A stretch of 64,000 nucleotides of DNA from Aestuariibaculum marinum (GCF_014596975.1 NZ_JACVXD010000001.1:430928-494927); one strand, 5' to 3'; shown: positions 43,808 through 54,030, counted from the stretch's first letter. Translations and numbers: made by a program. The notes: generated by a model not told the origin, from the letters alone.

Positions 43808-44887
43808 CTATTTTATTTCTGAAAACTCTCCGTTCTCCTTAATTATCAATGTTTTATTTGAAAATGGACTTTTTACAGAAATATTATACCCAGTTGAGTG
43901 GTTCTCTAATACCGGTTTTAATACCTTGCCATCAACTGTAATATCTTTATCAACAAGTTGGGATATGGATGATGCCCAAACTTTTTTCTTATTTCGATAA
44001 CTTTTCTGAGCACGGTACAAACTGAACATTTCCCATTTTATTTTTTCGTCCTGCGGAATTTCAAAAGCATCCTTTCCTCCTATTTCCTTTGATGAAAAAT
44101 AAACATAACCCCATTTTTCAGGCTCATGCATATTAATCACCCCCATTGGTGACCATACCCAGTTATACTCTGGTAAAAATTTATCGTCTTCGTCTTTTTT
44201 ACGGCTGTATTTTCCGTTATTTAAATCATGCTGCCAGTTAACACGCGAAAAATTTACACGCCAAAAACTATCCACCGGTACATTTTTATGAAAATAAGAC
44301 GTTTTATAAGCAGCAAATGGAATCGCTATTTCTAATGTCCAGCCTTCATCAATATCGCTCGAATTATTCAAAGAGCCCTGAACGGTAACAGCTGACTTTA
44401 ATCCGTTAATGTCCCAATCATTTAAAATTTTAGGATTATCTCGATAAGGCTTGGTTAAAAACAAATCCCATACCGTATTTAATGCATTAATTTCCAACTC
44501 ATAATAGTTATACGCATCACTATCCGGATCGATAAAAACTTCAAAATCATTATTATAAAAAATAATAGTGTCTCTCTGCTTTAAATCGGCCCACACATGA
44601 GGCTCCTCCATTTTGGCCAGAATATAATAATACTCATCATCCCAAAGCATCTTAACCTTGGTGTCGTATTTTGGCTTCTTATCACCTTCAATATCTATGA
44701 ATAAATCTGTCCATTCTGCTTTATCCCAAGAAACTTCAGACCCTTTTCCATCAATAGAAATAGACTCTGAAGTTTTGTACGCAATATATTGTCTAGGTTC
44801 TAAATCCTGCTTAGGTTGCGCACAACCCAGTGCACAAAAACACCACGCAGTACCAACCAAAGCCTTTATTTTCCTTTGTACCTCCAA
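43808..44887 (-). CDS. CBM9-like carbohydrate-binding lipoprotein
   Basis: Secreted lipoprotein of the carbohydrate-binding family 9-like (DOMON-related) group. Seen: CFCALGCAQPK lipobox, ISIDGKGSEVSWDKAEWTDLF, TKVKMLWDDEYYYILAKMEEP, NDFEVFIDPDSDAYNYYELEINALNTVWDL, and GWTLEIAIPFAAY, the usual CBM9 core at about 50-235. No ATG exists in this frame: the longest reading starts with GTG at 44926 and overlaps the GH130 gene by 38 nt; a TTG at 44887, two bases past that stop, gives a normal-length lipoprotein signal and is preferred. Probably a surface glycan-binding partner of the neighbouring enzymes; an enzymatic role is not excluded. Confidence 0.8.
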   Translation of the reverse strand: MEVQRKIKALVGTAWCFCALGCAQPKQDLEPRQYIAYKTSESISIDGKGSEVSWDKAEWTDLFIDIEGDKKPKYDTKVKMLWDDEYYYILAKMEEPHVWADLKQRDTIIFYNNDFEVFIDPDSDAYNYYELEINALNTVWDLFLTKPYRDNPKILNDWDINGLKSAVTVQGSLNNSSDIDEGWTLEIAIPFAAYKTSYFHKNVPVDSFWRVNFSRVNWQHDLNNGKYSRKKDEDDKFLPEYNWVWSPMGVINMHEPEKWGYVYFSSKEIGGKDAFEIPQDEKIKWEMFSLYRAQKSYRNKKKVWASSISQLVDKDITVDGKVLKPVLENHSTGYNISVKSPFSNKTLIIKENGEFSEIK

Positions 44888-44888
44888 A

Positions 44889-45854
44889 TTATAAACTATT
44901 ATTCTTTGTAAACTCAACCACTTCACTCAATTTACCGAATGCCATGGCTACCACAGTATCTGCCGCACCATAATACACCGCTAATTTATCCTCTTCGTAA
45001 TCATGCAATGCTGCACATGGGAACACCACGTTAGGCACATCTCCATTCTGTTCGTAAGAAACCGCAGGTCCTAATAAATAGGGTTGTGTACGGTACTTTA
45101 CTTTATTTGGCTCGTTTTCATCTAAAAGTGCAGCCCCCATAGCGTAACGGAATCCGTTACAGGTGTTAATCACTCCATGATACAACATTAACCATCCATC
45201 ATCGGTTAAAATCGGAATTGGCCCTGCTCCAATTTTGGTACACTGCCAAGCACTCTCCTCAAAAGGCGCTGCTTTCATTACACAACGGTGTTCGCCCCAA
45301 TATTTCATATCTGGACTGTAACTAATGTAAATATCTCCAAAAGGAGTATGCCCATTATCACTTGGTCGACTTAACATTGCATATTTACCGTTGATTTTTT
45401 TAGGGAATAACACCCCGTTTCTGTTGAAGGGTAAAAAGGCATTTTCACATTGAAAAAACTCTTTAAAATCGTAAGTATATGCGATACCAATGGTTGGTCC
45501 GTGGTACCCATTACACCAGGTAATCCAATATCGGTCCTCGATGAAAACCACACGCGGGTCGTATTTATAATCGGAATCAATCATTTCGGTATTCCCGGCT
45601 TGCATCACAATAGGATCATGATTTATATCCCAGTTGATACCATCTTTACTAAAGCCTGCGAAAATATTCATCTGCACTGCTTTATTATCACATCTGAAAA
45701 CTCCAGCAAACCCATCTTCAAATGGTACTACCGCACTATTAAAAATACTGTTTGATGATGGAATTGCATATCGATCTATAATTGGGTTTTCAGAATATCT
45801 CCACATCACCTCATTACTATTCTCCGGTCTATCTTGCCAAGGTATATTTGCCAC
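44889..45854 (-). CDS. GH130 beta-1,4-mannosyl-N-acetylglucosamine phosphorylase-like enzyme
   Basis: Five-bladed propeller phosphorylase of family GH130. No signal peptide, so cytoplasmic. Seen: [92 protein letters not shown] and [15 protein letters not shown]. The motif set matches the branch that phosphorolyses Man-beta-1,4-GlcNAc to mannose-1-phosphate and GlcNAc, the core disaccharide of N-glycans. It is 11 nt downstream of a sodium symporter gene, so symporter plus phosphorylase form a likely uptake-and-cleavage pair. There is no GH2 beta-mannosidase in the locus, which fits this route. Confidence 0.9.
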   Translation of the reverse strand: MANIPWQDRPENSNEVMWRYSENPIIDRYAIPSSNSIFNSAVVPFEDGFAGVFRCDNKAVQMNIFAGFSKDGINWDINHDPIVMQAGNTEMIDSDYKYDPRVVFIEDRYWITWCNGYHGPTIGIAYTYDFKEFFQCENAFLPFNRNGVLFPKKINGKYAMLSRPSDNGHTPFGDIYISYSPDMKYWGEHRCVMKAAPFEESAWQCTKIGAGPIPILTDDGWLMLYHGVINTCNGFRYAMGAALLDENEPNKVKYRTQPYLLGPAVSYEQNGDVPNVVFPCAALHDYEEDKLAVYYGAADTVVAMAFGKLSEVVEFTKNNSL

Positions 45855-45865
45855 TTTTATATAAT

Positions 45866-47740
45866 TTAATCTGTTATTTTATTTACTTTATTTAACCATG
45901 TATATTTTAAAATCCATGTTGTTACTAAAAATACAACTAAAGAGATTAAAGTTTTCGGGTAATCTCGTATTAAAAGGTAAATTGGTAACACAATCATACT
46001 TGATTGCCATATAATACCTATTACACAATTCAACATGTCGCTTAAAAAGTCATTATTCTTTTCAAAAGATGCATCTTCCGCTTTTAATTTTTTATACACC
46101 GGTTTCCACCATCCCCAAGGTCTTACATTAGTGTAAAATGATTTCAGAACAGCTTCATCTGTAGGCTTAGAAAAACAAGTTCCTAATAAACTTCCAATTA
46201 ATGAAAAACCAAAAATAATGGGGAATAAATATATTGATGGCATGGTTGCTAATTGATACCATAACCCCCCAACATCAAAATTCATTTTGTTCTGATCTAA
46301 CACAAATTGAAATGAAGCGATAATTAATCCTGCCAACATACCCCAGAAATAGCCCCAGCCATTAAAACGCCACCATACCCATTTCAAGAAATTTGCAGCC
46401 ACATAACCGCCGAATAGCGAACTTGTAATCCATAAGGTTAATGAGTTAATTGAATCGGCAAAAAAGCCCATAAGTACCCCTAACAATACAATTACAAAGG
46501 ATGCTAAATGACTAACTTTAATATAATGAGAGCTATCAGCCTCCGGTTTAAAATACTTTTTATAAATATCGTTTACAATATAAGCCGGCCCTGCATTTAC
46601 GAATGCCGAAAACGTAGACATGAATGCCGCTAGCAACCCTGCCAAGAGTAACCCTTTAATTCCAACAGGCACATGAAAATTAATCACTTTAGGTAAAATA
46701 ACTTCTAAATCCCCTCCTGTTAAATCGGCCGTATTCATGCCTGGTGCTAACACCATTAATGCGATCACGACAATACCTCCAATTAACAAATATCTAGGGA
46801 TGAATAAAATCAAATTTGTGAAACCTGACATGTAAGCCGCCTCCTTTACGGTTTTTGTAGATAATATACGCTGTAAATCGTAGCTTGGTGTTGGTCCCGC
46901 GATACTAGCGAAAAAGCCTTTGAATAAAGACATACCAATAAAAGCACCAAACATTTTATAGCCTTCCGTATCAATTAAATTATTAAATGCTGCATATTCA
47001 TCACTCCAATGCGGCCCTAATTCCCAACCAAAAAATATATTTTTCCATTCTTCAGAAATTAGAGATGTAATTTCTATATCTGTAAATGAAATCATTGTAT
47101 AACCTGCCACCAAAACACCGGCAACAACCATAATTAAATACTGAAGTACTTCGGTTGCCACAACCGAAAACATACCACCTTTAATTGTATAAATTGTCGT
47201 TAAAAGTATAATGATTAATGCATAAGATTGCGTGGAGGTAAAAATTACAGTCTCTCCTATTTGCGCTGTTAAATCCCAAGGCAAAATAATGGTTAGAAAC
47301 TTCCCAACACCTTCAAAGAAATAGGCTATAAACCCAATGGCTGACACAATAGCAAAGATTGCCACTATAATATGCGAAGCCTTTCCGGCTTTATCATTTC
47401 CAAAACGTGTTAAAATCCATTCCGATCCGGTCATCACTTTAGAGCGACGAATCCAAACCGCCAGGAACATCATAACAAAAATCTGATTCCAGATAGGCCA
47501 AAGCCACATAAACATAAAGCTTTTAACACCATACAGGAATAAAATCCCAACCATCCAGGCCGTTCCTGAGACATCAAACATTCCGGAACCATTACTTAAA
47601 CCTAAGTAATACCATTTGATTGATTTTCCACCCAGAAAATAATGATCTAACCCTTGCGAAGCCTTTTTTGAAATCCAGACTCCCACTCCTACTGTTATTA
47701 AAACGTAGGAAACAATAATACTAATATCTATTATATCCAT
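45866..47740 (-). CDS. sodium:solute symporter (SSS family), candidate disaccharide importer
   Basis: Inner-membrane transporter of the SSS (SGLT-like) family, 624 aa with about 14 hydrophobic segments, starting with [21 protein letters not shown]. Family marks: [57 protein letters not shown] and [26 protein letters not shown]. It lies between GH92 (4 nt downstream of that stop) and the GH130 gene (11 nt). The likely substrate is Man-beta-1,4-GlcNAc or mannose; this comes from context only. A MFS-type partner is not adjacent. Confidence 0.93.
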   Translation of the reverse strand: MDIIDISIIVSYVLITVGVGVWISKKASQGLDHYFLGGKSIKWYYLGLSNGSGMFDVSGTAWMVGILFLYGVKSFMFMWLWPIWNQIFVMMFLAVWIRRSKVMTGSEWILTRFGNDKAGKASHIIVAIFAIVSAIGFIAYFFEGVGKFLTIILPWDLTAQIGETVIFTSTQSYALIIILLTTIYTIKGGMFSVVATEVLQYLIMVVAGVLVAGYTMISFTDIEITSLISEEWKNIFFGWELGPHWSDEYAAFNNLIDTEGYKMFGAFIGMSLFKGFFASIAGPTPSYDLQRILSTKTVKEAAYMSGFTNLILFIPRYLLIGGIVVIALMVLAPGMNTADLTGGDLEVILPKVINFHVPVGIKGLLLAGLLAAFMSTFSAFVNAGPAYIVNDIYKKYFKPEADSSHYIKVSHLASFVIVLLGVLMGFFADSINSLTLWITSSLFGGYVAANFLKWVWWRFNGWGYFWGMLAGLIIASFQFVLDQNKMNFDVGGLWYQLATMPSIYLFPIIFGFSLIGSLLGTCFSKPTDEAVLKSFYTNVRPWGWWKPVYKKLKAEDASFEKNNDFLSDMLNCVIGIIWQSSMIVLPIYLLIRDYPKTLISLVVFLVTTWILKYTWLNKVNKITD

Positions 47741-47744
47741 CCTA

Positions 47745-49988
47745 CTATTTTTTAATTCCCCAGTTTTTATTTGGATTTGGTCCCATTACAAAATGTAATG
47801 TACCGCCTTCTAAAATCGCCTGATGCGAAATTGATGTTTGATTGAATTCTTCACCATTTAAAGTCGCCGATTGTATATAAATGTTTTTATCGGAAACATG
47901 TTCTGCTTTTATAGTAAATGTTTTTCCATTCGGTAAATTCAATGTTGTTTTATCAAAAATCGGACTTCCTATTTCGTACTCTGCGGAAGCGGGATTCATT
48001 GGGTAAAGCCCTATAGAACTGAACACATACCAAGCCGACATTTGTCCACAATCTTCATTTCCACTCAATCCGTTTGGTGTGGTGTTGTATTGCGTGTCTA
48101 AAATATGACGCACCCAATACTGTGTTCTCCACGGTTTGTTCGCGTCATTAAACATATAGGCAATATGATGACTCGGCTCATTACCATGCGCATACTGACC
48201 AATTAAACCTGATATATCTGCGGAAGTATGCGTTCCTGTAATCTCTGAACTTTCGGTAAATAATTGCTCCAATCGAGAGGTAAACACATCTTCTCCACCG
48301 TGTAGTTCAGCTAACTCTTTAACCGCATGAGGCACAAACCAACTGTGTTGCCAGGCATTACCTTCAGTGTAATCTGTTTGAACTCTGTGGTTCGAGTATT
48401 TCGGATCGAATGGTTCATTCCAGGATGTTCCATCTTCAGATTTCCCGCGCATAAATCCGGTTTGGTTATCGAACACATGTTCAAAGGCCTTTGAACGCTT
48501 CATGAAAAACTCGTAATCTTCAGTTTTGCCAAGTGCTTTTGCCATTTGAGCTACACACCAATCGTCGTAAGCATATTCTAAAGTAATGGTTACCGATTCA
48601 TCAATTGATGTATAGGGAATATATCCGAACTCTTTATAATATTTTAATCCACGCTCATCCTGCATCATGGTGTTTTTCATCGCTTCAAAAGCTTTCTCTG
48701 CATCAAACCCTCTTATACCTTTTAAGTAAGCTTCAACAATTACAGGAATAGAATGGTATCCGGTCATGGTATTGGTTTCATTCGCATAAAGTGTCCACAC
48801 CGGTAAAATTTTCTTCGTTTCATAATACGTCAACATAGAATTGATGATATCTGAAACATTATCAGGAGCAATTAAAGTTAATAAAGGCTGCTCTGCTCTA
48901 AAGGTATCCCAAAGTGATAATGTTGAATAGGCTGTGAAATCTTTAGCCGTTGCAATACTATCATTCTCCATTCTAAACTCGCCATTAGCATCACTAAACG
49001 TTACTGGCGCAACTTGTGCATGATACATAGCCGTGTAAAAAATAGTTTCTAAAGAATCTACAGAACTTTCAACTTCAATAGATTTTAAAGCGTTGTTCCA
49101 AGTATTGCTGGCAGCAGTTTTAACCGTTTCAAACTCAAAGCCACTGGTTTCTAAATTACCCTTGGCATTTTCAATACTAACTGATGATAATGCTACTTTT
49201 GCTAATAATTCGGTAGAATCTGAATCATTGAAGAATAGCTGTAAAGCGGTTTTTGCTCCTTTGGCAAAGTTACCTTCTATTTCTACACCATCGCTAAATA
49301 CATTTTTACCAGTAATTGGTTTAGAAAATTTTGCTACAAAAAATACTTTTTGATTTGGCGCCCAGCCTTTACTATGTCGGTAACCTGTTATAGTATATTC
49401 ATCCTCTACTTCCAGAATGGTTTCAACGGTCTTATCCCAATTTAAGCTAAAACCTAAATCAACCACAACAGACTGCTTGTCGCCTTCTTTAAAAGTATAT
49501 TTATGATAAGCCGTTCGCTTTGCTGTGGTAAGTTCAACATTAACATCATGATCCTCTAAAAACAACTGGTAATAACCTGGCTTTGCAGTCTCATTATCAT
49601 GACTATATTTAGACCTGTAAGTGATACTGTCTCTTGATTTAGGGTAAACAGACAAATCCACTTCTTTATTTATCGGCATGAATAATATATCGGCTAAATC
49701 ACCAATACCCGTTCCACTTAAACTTAGGTGACTAAATCCAACAGCGATAGAATCGGAATAATGGTATCCGGAACACCAGTCCCATGAACTAATACCATTA
49801 ATAGGACTTACCTGCAACATTCCAAAAGGCACTGTCGCCCCCGGATAAGTATGCCCGTGTCCTCCTGTTCCAATAAAAGGATCTACTTCATCACTTAAAA
49901 TTTTGTTAGTCACAGTTTTATTAGTAACATTGTCTCCACAACTCACGAAAAGACTCACTAACAAAACAATTACCGATACGTTTTTCAT
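47745..49988 (-). CDS. GH92 alpha-mannosidase lipoprotein (alpha-1,2-type motif), first gene of the long unit
   Basis: GH92 exo-alpha-mannosidase, lipobox Cys17 (FVSC). Landmarks: EVDPFIGTGGHGHTYPGATVPFGM, LSLWDTFRAEQPLLTLIAP, AHGNEPSHHIAYMFNDANKP and LSGNEDCGQMSAWYVFSSIGLYPMNP. It shares the HGNEPSHH alpha-1,2-type block with the gene at 39130 but the two are clearly diverged, so they may act on different arms or leaving groups. 747 aa. It heads the long transcript (to 30571) and diverges from the LytS/LytTR genes at 50104; a near copy of the shared element, GTCTAAAAT, lies 57-65 nt upstream. Confidence 0.94.
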   Translation of the reverse strand: MKNVSVIVLLVSLFVSCGDNVTNKTVTNKILSDEVDPFIGTGGHGHTYPGATVPFGMLQVSPINGISSWDWCSGYHYSDSIAVGFSHLSLSGTGIGDLADILFMPINKEVDLSVYPKSRDSITYRSKYSHDNETAKPGYYQLFLEDHDVNVELTTAKRTAYHKYTFKEGDKQSVVVDLGFSLNWDKTVETILEVEDEYTITGYRHSKGWAPNQKVFFVAKFSKPITGKNVFSDGVEIEGNFAKGAKTALQLFFNDSDSTELLAKVALSSVSIENAKGNLETSGFEFETVKTAASNTWNNALKSIEVESSVDSLETIFYTAMYHAQVAPVTFSDANGEFRMENDSIATAKDFTAYSTLSLWDTFRAEQPLLTLIAPDNVSDIINSMLTYYETKKILPVWTLYANETNTMTGYHSIPVIVEAYLKGIRGFDAEKAFEAMKNTMMQDERGLKYYKEFGYIPYTSIDESVTITLEYAYDDWCVAQMAKALGKTEDYEFFMKRSKAFEHVFDNQTGFMRGKSEDGTSWNEPFDPKYSNHRVQTDYTEGNAWQHSWFVPHAVKELAELHGGEDVFTSRLEQLFTESSEITGTHTSADISGLIGQYAHGNEPSHHIAYMFNDANKPWRTQYWVRHILDTQYNTTPNGLSGNEDCGQMSAWYVFSSIGLYPMNPASAEYEIGSPIFDKTTLNLPNGKTFTIKAEHVSDKNIYIQSATLNGEEFNQTSISHQAILEGGTLHFVMGPNPNKNWGIKK

Positions 49989-50044
49989 ATTATATTTTTA
50001 ATATTGAAGTCTAAAGTTTCTAGTTTTTTTTAAACTTTGAAATT

Positions 50045-50053
50045 ATTTTAGAC
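50045..50053 (-). promoter_or_regulatory. shared-element variant GTCTAAAAT upstream of GH92
   Basis: In gene direction it reads CATCCGTCTAAAAT; the beta-propeller promoter has CATCCGTCGAAAA at the same distance, so the two share CATCCGTC plus A-run. Confidence 0.45.
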
Positions 50054-50103
50054 GGATGACACATTTTAAGACCTAAACACCAAAAAATAAAAATTGCTTT
50101 TAA

Positions 50104-51162
50104 ATGGACGCAAATCAAAACAAACTCTTTAAAATTCCATTGGTTTATCACCTTGTTTTTTGGTCAATTTATTTCCTGTTTAATACATTTCGTTGGGGAA
50201 GTTATTTTGACGACTATGAATATTCTTTAAAAACCAACTTGATAGGGTTTCCTATTCATATGATTTTATGCTACCTAAATATTTTCATTTTAATGCCCTT
50301 TCTGGTTTATAATAAAAAGTATGTGCTATATGTTATTTCTGTATTAGGGTCTATTTTTGTAATGGTACTGGTAAAATACAACTTAACATATTGGCTGGTT
50401 AGCCATAACGTATGGCCTGAAGGTCCGGAAGCTATTGAAAAATTAAACCTGAATTACACGGTAGACATGATGATTGGTGAGCTGTATGTAATCACCTTTG
50501 TAACAGCAATAAAAATCACTTTAGACTACTTAAAAGAACACAAACGCGTAGCACTTTTAGAAAAAACACAGTTAGAAACAGAATTACGCTTTTTAAAAAC
50601 TCAAGTGTCTCCACATTTCTTTTTTAATACCTTAAATAACATCTATTCGTTATCTGTTGAAAAATCTAATAAAACCCCAAAAATGATTTTAAAACTCTCT
50701 GAATTGATGCGATACTTATTATATGAAACACGAGAAAGACGTCAAACTTTAGAGAAAGAAATTATTTATATTCAAAACTACATCGATTTAGAACGGGTAA
50801 GGTATGACGAGAATTTAGAAGTTAATATGTACATATCCGGCGACATTCACGACAAGGAAATCGCACCTATCCTATTATTAACATTTATCGAAAACGCCTT
50901 TAAACATGGGGCTGACAAGAATATTGGCAAAGTGAAAATTAATATCAACTTTAAGATTATAGAAAATTTTCTTTACTTTACCGTCACTAACCCGATGCCA
51001 CAAATTAGCGAGCTCCAAAAGCCTAATAAAAAAGCCGGAGGAATTGGTTTGGTAAATGCCAAAAAACGATTGGAATTAGGTTATAATAAAAACGACTACA
51101 AACTCTCAATTAAACAAAAAAAGAACAAATTTGTTGTTAAACTGAAAATTAAAGTCGCTTAA
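50104..51162 (+). CDS. LytS-type sensor histidine kinase
   Basis: Sensor kinase of the His_kinase (LytS/YehU) type. Four hydrophobic segments (about 13-30, 48-70, 75-95, 122-142) form the membrane sensor; there is no large periplasmic domain. The phospho-accepting His171 lies in QVSPHFFFNTLNNIYSL, then ELMRYLLYETRERRQTLEKEIIYIQNYIDLE, and an HATPase domain with LLLTFIENAFKHG and GGIGLVNAKKRLEL. 352 aa, complete. It is followed by its response regulator after 38 nt. Placed in the middle of the N-glycan locus between two minus-strand units, it is the obvious candidate regulator; signal unknown. Confidence 0.94.
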   Translation: MDANQNKLFKIPLVYHLVFWSIYFLFNTFRWGSYFDDYEYSLKTNLIGFPIHMILCYLNIFILMPFLVYNKKYVLYVISVLGSIFVMVLVKYNLTYWLVSHNVWPEGPEAIEKLNLNYTVDMMIGELYVITFVTAIKITLDYLKEHKRVALLEKTQLETELRFLKTQVSPHFFFNTLNNIYSLSVEKSNKTPKMILKLSELMRYLLYETRERRQTLEKEIIYIQNYIDLERVRYDENLEVNMYISGDIHDKEIAPILLLTFIENAFKHGADKNIGKVKININFKIIENFLYFTVTNPMPQISELQKPNKKAGGIGLVNAKKRLELGYNKNDYKLSIKQKKNKFVVKLKIKVA

Positions 51163-51200
51163 CAAACTATTACAAAACTAAAACTACGACCAAACAAACT

Positions 51201-51914
51201 ATGAAAATTAAATGCTTGATAATTGATGACGAGCCATTAGCTATAAATGTCATAAAAAATTATCTTGAACAAATCGATGATTTTGAAATTATAAACACTT
51301 TTAATAATGCTATTGATGGATTAAATTTCCTAAAAAGCAATGCTATTGATGTGGTTTTCCTTGATATAAATATGCCTGTTTTAGACGGTATAAATTTTAT
51401 TAAAAGTCTGGAAAACCCTCCATTAATAATAATAACGAGCGCATACGATGAATATGCTTTGGAAACCTACGAGTTAGATGTTTTAGACTATTTGGTTAAA
51501 CCTATAGAAATGCCAAGGTTTATGAAAACCTTAAATAAAATCTCGAAACGCCTAGAATCTACAAACAAAATTCCTACAAGCACAACGAAAGACACACCCT
51601 TCATTTTTATTAAGATCGATAAAAAGAAAATGAAGAAAATTTTCCTTAATGAAATTTTAATTATTGAAAGTTTAAAGGATTATTTAAAAATTAAAACGTT
51701 TTCGGGGTCCTACATCGTTCACTATACATTAAAAGACTTTACTAATCTTTTACCACCTGCTGATTTTATTAGAATTCACCGCTCGTATACAGTGGCCATC
51801 GATAAGATTGATGCTTTAGAAGGAAATAGTGTTGAAATAGAAGGCTTACGTTATGTAATTGGCCGTTCATATTTAGATGAAGTGAAGCAAAAAATACTTG
51901 ACGCTTCTGTTTAG
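51201..51914 (+). CDS. LytTR-family response regulator
   Basis: Response regulator: receiver domain (1-120) with acidic pocket Asp9-Asp10, phospho-acceptor Asp55 in VVFLDINMPVLDG and Lys in LVKPIE; then a LytTR DNA-binding domain (about 135-235) with FIKIDKKKMKKIFLNEILIIESLKDYLKI, FIRIHRSYTV and VIGRSYLDEVK. Partner of the kinase 38 nt upstream. LytTR proteins bind two short direct repeats; whether it recognises the GTCGAAAAAA element shared by the locus promoters is a testable inference. Locus control by a LytTR pair, not HTCS or ECF/anti-sigma, is noteworthy. Confidence 0.95.
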   Translation: MKIKCLIIDDEPLAINVIKNYLEQIDDFEIINTFNNAIDGLNFLKSNAIDVVFLDINMPVLDGINFIKSLENPPLIIITSAYDEYALETYELDVLDYLVKPIEMPRFMKTLNKISKRLESTNKIPTSTTKDTPFIFIKIDKKKMKKIFLNEILIIESLKDYLKIKTFSGSYIVHYTLKDFTNLLPPADFIRIHRSYTVAIDKIDALEGNSVEIEGLRYVIGRSYLDEVKQKILDASV

Positions 51915-51930
51915 TGTATTTGTAAAAAGG

Positions 51931-51971
51931 AAGATGGTCACCCCTAATTGAATAGAAATAACCATCTTTTT
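51931..51971 (+). terminator. probable rho-independent terminator after the LytTR regulator
   Basis: AAGATGGT / ACCATCTT 8-bp stem with a 22-nt loop, an A-run before it and a T-run after, 16 nt past the stop codon. Confidence 0.65.
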
Positions 51972-52032
51972 AACCAAACTCAAATAACATAAACTAAACA
52001 ATAAAAAACTATAATGAGTTCGTTCTTAAGTT

Positions 52033-53964
52033 TTAAAAATAGAAGCGTTTAAAGGCTTCTATGGCCTCGTAGTCTGCCAGACCAAGGTCTTTATATTTTT
52101 TGGCTGTTGCACGATTTCTGTCTTCAGCTCGCACCCAGAACTCTCTGTTGTCATCACCCTGAAACATGACTCCGTCTTTTTGTGATTGGTGATAGAATAT
52201 AGATTGTCTTTTCTTAAGTACCTGGTCTGGACTCATGGGCACCGCCATATCAATTTGATAGGTCTCCCATTCGTGCCAAGCGCCACGATATAACCACACC
52301 CAACAATCTTTCATATAACTTTCGGGTTTCAATATTTTTAAAGCTTCAAACAAAGCGTCTAAACACACTTTATGGGTCCCATGCGGATCCGCTAAATCGC
52401 CTGCTGCATAAATTTGATGTGGCTTAATATCATCTATTAGTTCGCACATTATTCTTATATCGGCTTCGGTAAGTTTCCCCTTTTTAATCGTTCCTGTTTC
52501 GTAAAAAGGCAACTCTAAAAAATGAACATTTTCATCGGGTAAGCCTACATATCTTGTTGCCGCCAAAGATTCACTTTTCCTAATTGTAGTTTTTAGCTTT
52601 CTAACCTCAAGTGTATCAATATCATTCTTGGATTTATTCTTTAAAAAATGAATAATGCTATCTACTTCGGTTGAATTTGAATTCAACACTTTTGAAACTT
52701 CAACGAATTTTAAGGCCTCTTCATTAGATACCGCTATATTTCCTGAAGTCTGATATGCAACATGAACCTCATGACCTTGCTCTACAAGTCTGGCAAAAGT
52801 ACCTCCCATAGAAATCACATCATCATCCGGGTGCGGACTAAAAATAATCACACGCTTTTTTGCAGGTTCGGATCGCTCTGGCCTATTACTGTCATCTACA
52901 TTAGGCTTTCCTCCCGGCCAACCGGTAATGGTATGCTGCATTTTATTAAACATCTTTATGTTTAAATCATAAGCAGCACCTTCTTCTGTTAATATGCTAG
53001 ACATGCCATTATCGTTATAATCCTTATCGGTTAACTTTAAAAACGGCTTTTTTGTAAGTTCGCTTAACCAGATAACCGCCTTACATTTTAATTCATCATT
53101 CCAACGACAAGATTTTACTAACCAAGGAGTTTTTACACGGGTTAATTCTGATGACGCTTCAATATCAAGAACAAATGTTGTATTATCATGCTCTTGTAAA
53201 TAGGTAGCCGGTACTTGAGAAGACATTTCTCCTTCAATAGCCTGCTTTACAATATCAGCTTTATTAATTCCCCATGCTAACAGTACAATCCGCTTTGCTT
53301 TCCTCACAGTTCCAACCCCCATAGTAATGGCCTTTCTAGGCACATTTTTCAATCCTAAAAATGCAGGGGCTGCATCTACGCGGGTAATATAATCTAAAGT
53401 AATGGCTCTGGTCCCTGAATTAATATGAGAACCAGGTTCATTAAATCCGATATGCCCTGTTCTTCCAATACCAAGCAACTGAAAATCTATCCCTCCATAA
53501 GACTGGATTTTCATCTCATAATCAATACAGTACTGATGCAGGTCTTGATCGCTAACCGTTCCATCAGGGATATTGATGTTTTCATGCAAAATATCGACAT
53601 GATTAAATAAGTGATCATGCATGAAGTAATAATAACTCTGAATGTTATCGACATCAATAGGGTAATATTCATCTAAATTAAAAGTAACTACGTTTTTAAA
53701 ACTTAATCCTTCCTCGCGATGCATTCTTACCAACTCTTCATACACCTTAACTGGTGAAGATCCTGTTGCTAAACCTAGTACGCATACTTCACCTAATTCT
53801 TCCTTGCGGCGAATTAAGTTAGCAATTTCGTGTGCTACAAGTATGGACGCCTCTGTAGACGATTCGAAAATGACATTATGAATTTTTTCAAATCGTGTTT
53901 CTTCAAATTTCCCAGCTTCTCTGTAGCTTATTTCTTTGGTTTTATTTATTACCTTATTAATCAT
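52033..53964 (-). CDS. nagB: glucosamine-6-phosphate deaminase fused to a PIG-L/LmbE deacetylase domain
   Basis: Bifunctional-looking cytoplasmic protein of 643 aa. N-terminal NagB domain (about 30-270): LGLATGSSPVKVY, TFNLDEYYPI with Asp98, and GRTGHIGFNEPGS with His171, the deaminase active-site set converting GlcN-6-P to fructose-6-P. C-terminal domain (about 370-640) begins RVIIFSPHPDDDVISMGGTF, the PIG-L/LmbE zinc deacetylase motif (His378-Pro-Asp-Asp), followed by DPHGTHKVCLDAL. The deacetylase half may produce the deaminase's substrate from GlcNAc-6-P or another acetylated sugar, which is attractive because no nagA is visible here. Such fusions are known in Bacteroidota; the deacetylase's substrate is not established. 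Confidence 0.92.
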   Translation of the reverse strand: MINKVINKTKEISYREAGKFEETRFEKIHNVIFESSTEASILVAHEIANLIRRKEELGEVCVLGLATGSSPVKVYEELVRMHREEGLSFKNVVTFNLDEYYPIDVDNIQSYYYFMHDHLFNHVDILHENINIPDGTVSDQDLHQYCIDYEMKIQSYGGIDFQLLGIGRTGHIGFNEPGSHINSGTRAITLDYITRVDAAPAFLGLKNVPRKAITMGVGTVRKAKRIVLLAWGINKADIVKQAIEGEMSSQVPATYLQEHDNTTFVLDIEASSELTRVKTPWLVKSCRWNDELKCKAVIWLSELTKKPFLKLTDKDYNDNGMSSILTEEGAAYDLNIKMFNKMQHTITGWPGGKPNVDDSNRPERSEPAKKRVIIFSPHPDDDVISMGGTFARLVEQGHEVHVAYQTSGNIAVSNEEALKFVEVSKVLNSNSTEVDSIIHFLKNKSKNDIDTLEVRKLKTTIRKSESLAATRYVGLPDENVHFLELPFYETGTIKKGKLTEADIRIMCELIDDIKPHQIYAAGDLADPHGTHKVCLDALFEALKILKPESYMKDCWVWLYRGAWHEWETYQIDMAVPMSPDQVLKKRQSIFYHQSQKDGVMFQGDDNREFWVRAEDRNRATAKKYKDLGLADYEAIEAFKRFYF

Positions 53965-54030
53965 AAACGTGTAGATTACTAATTAACTGATGGTTATCTA
54001 AGTTACCTATTTAAGATAGTTTCTACTTTA

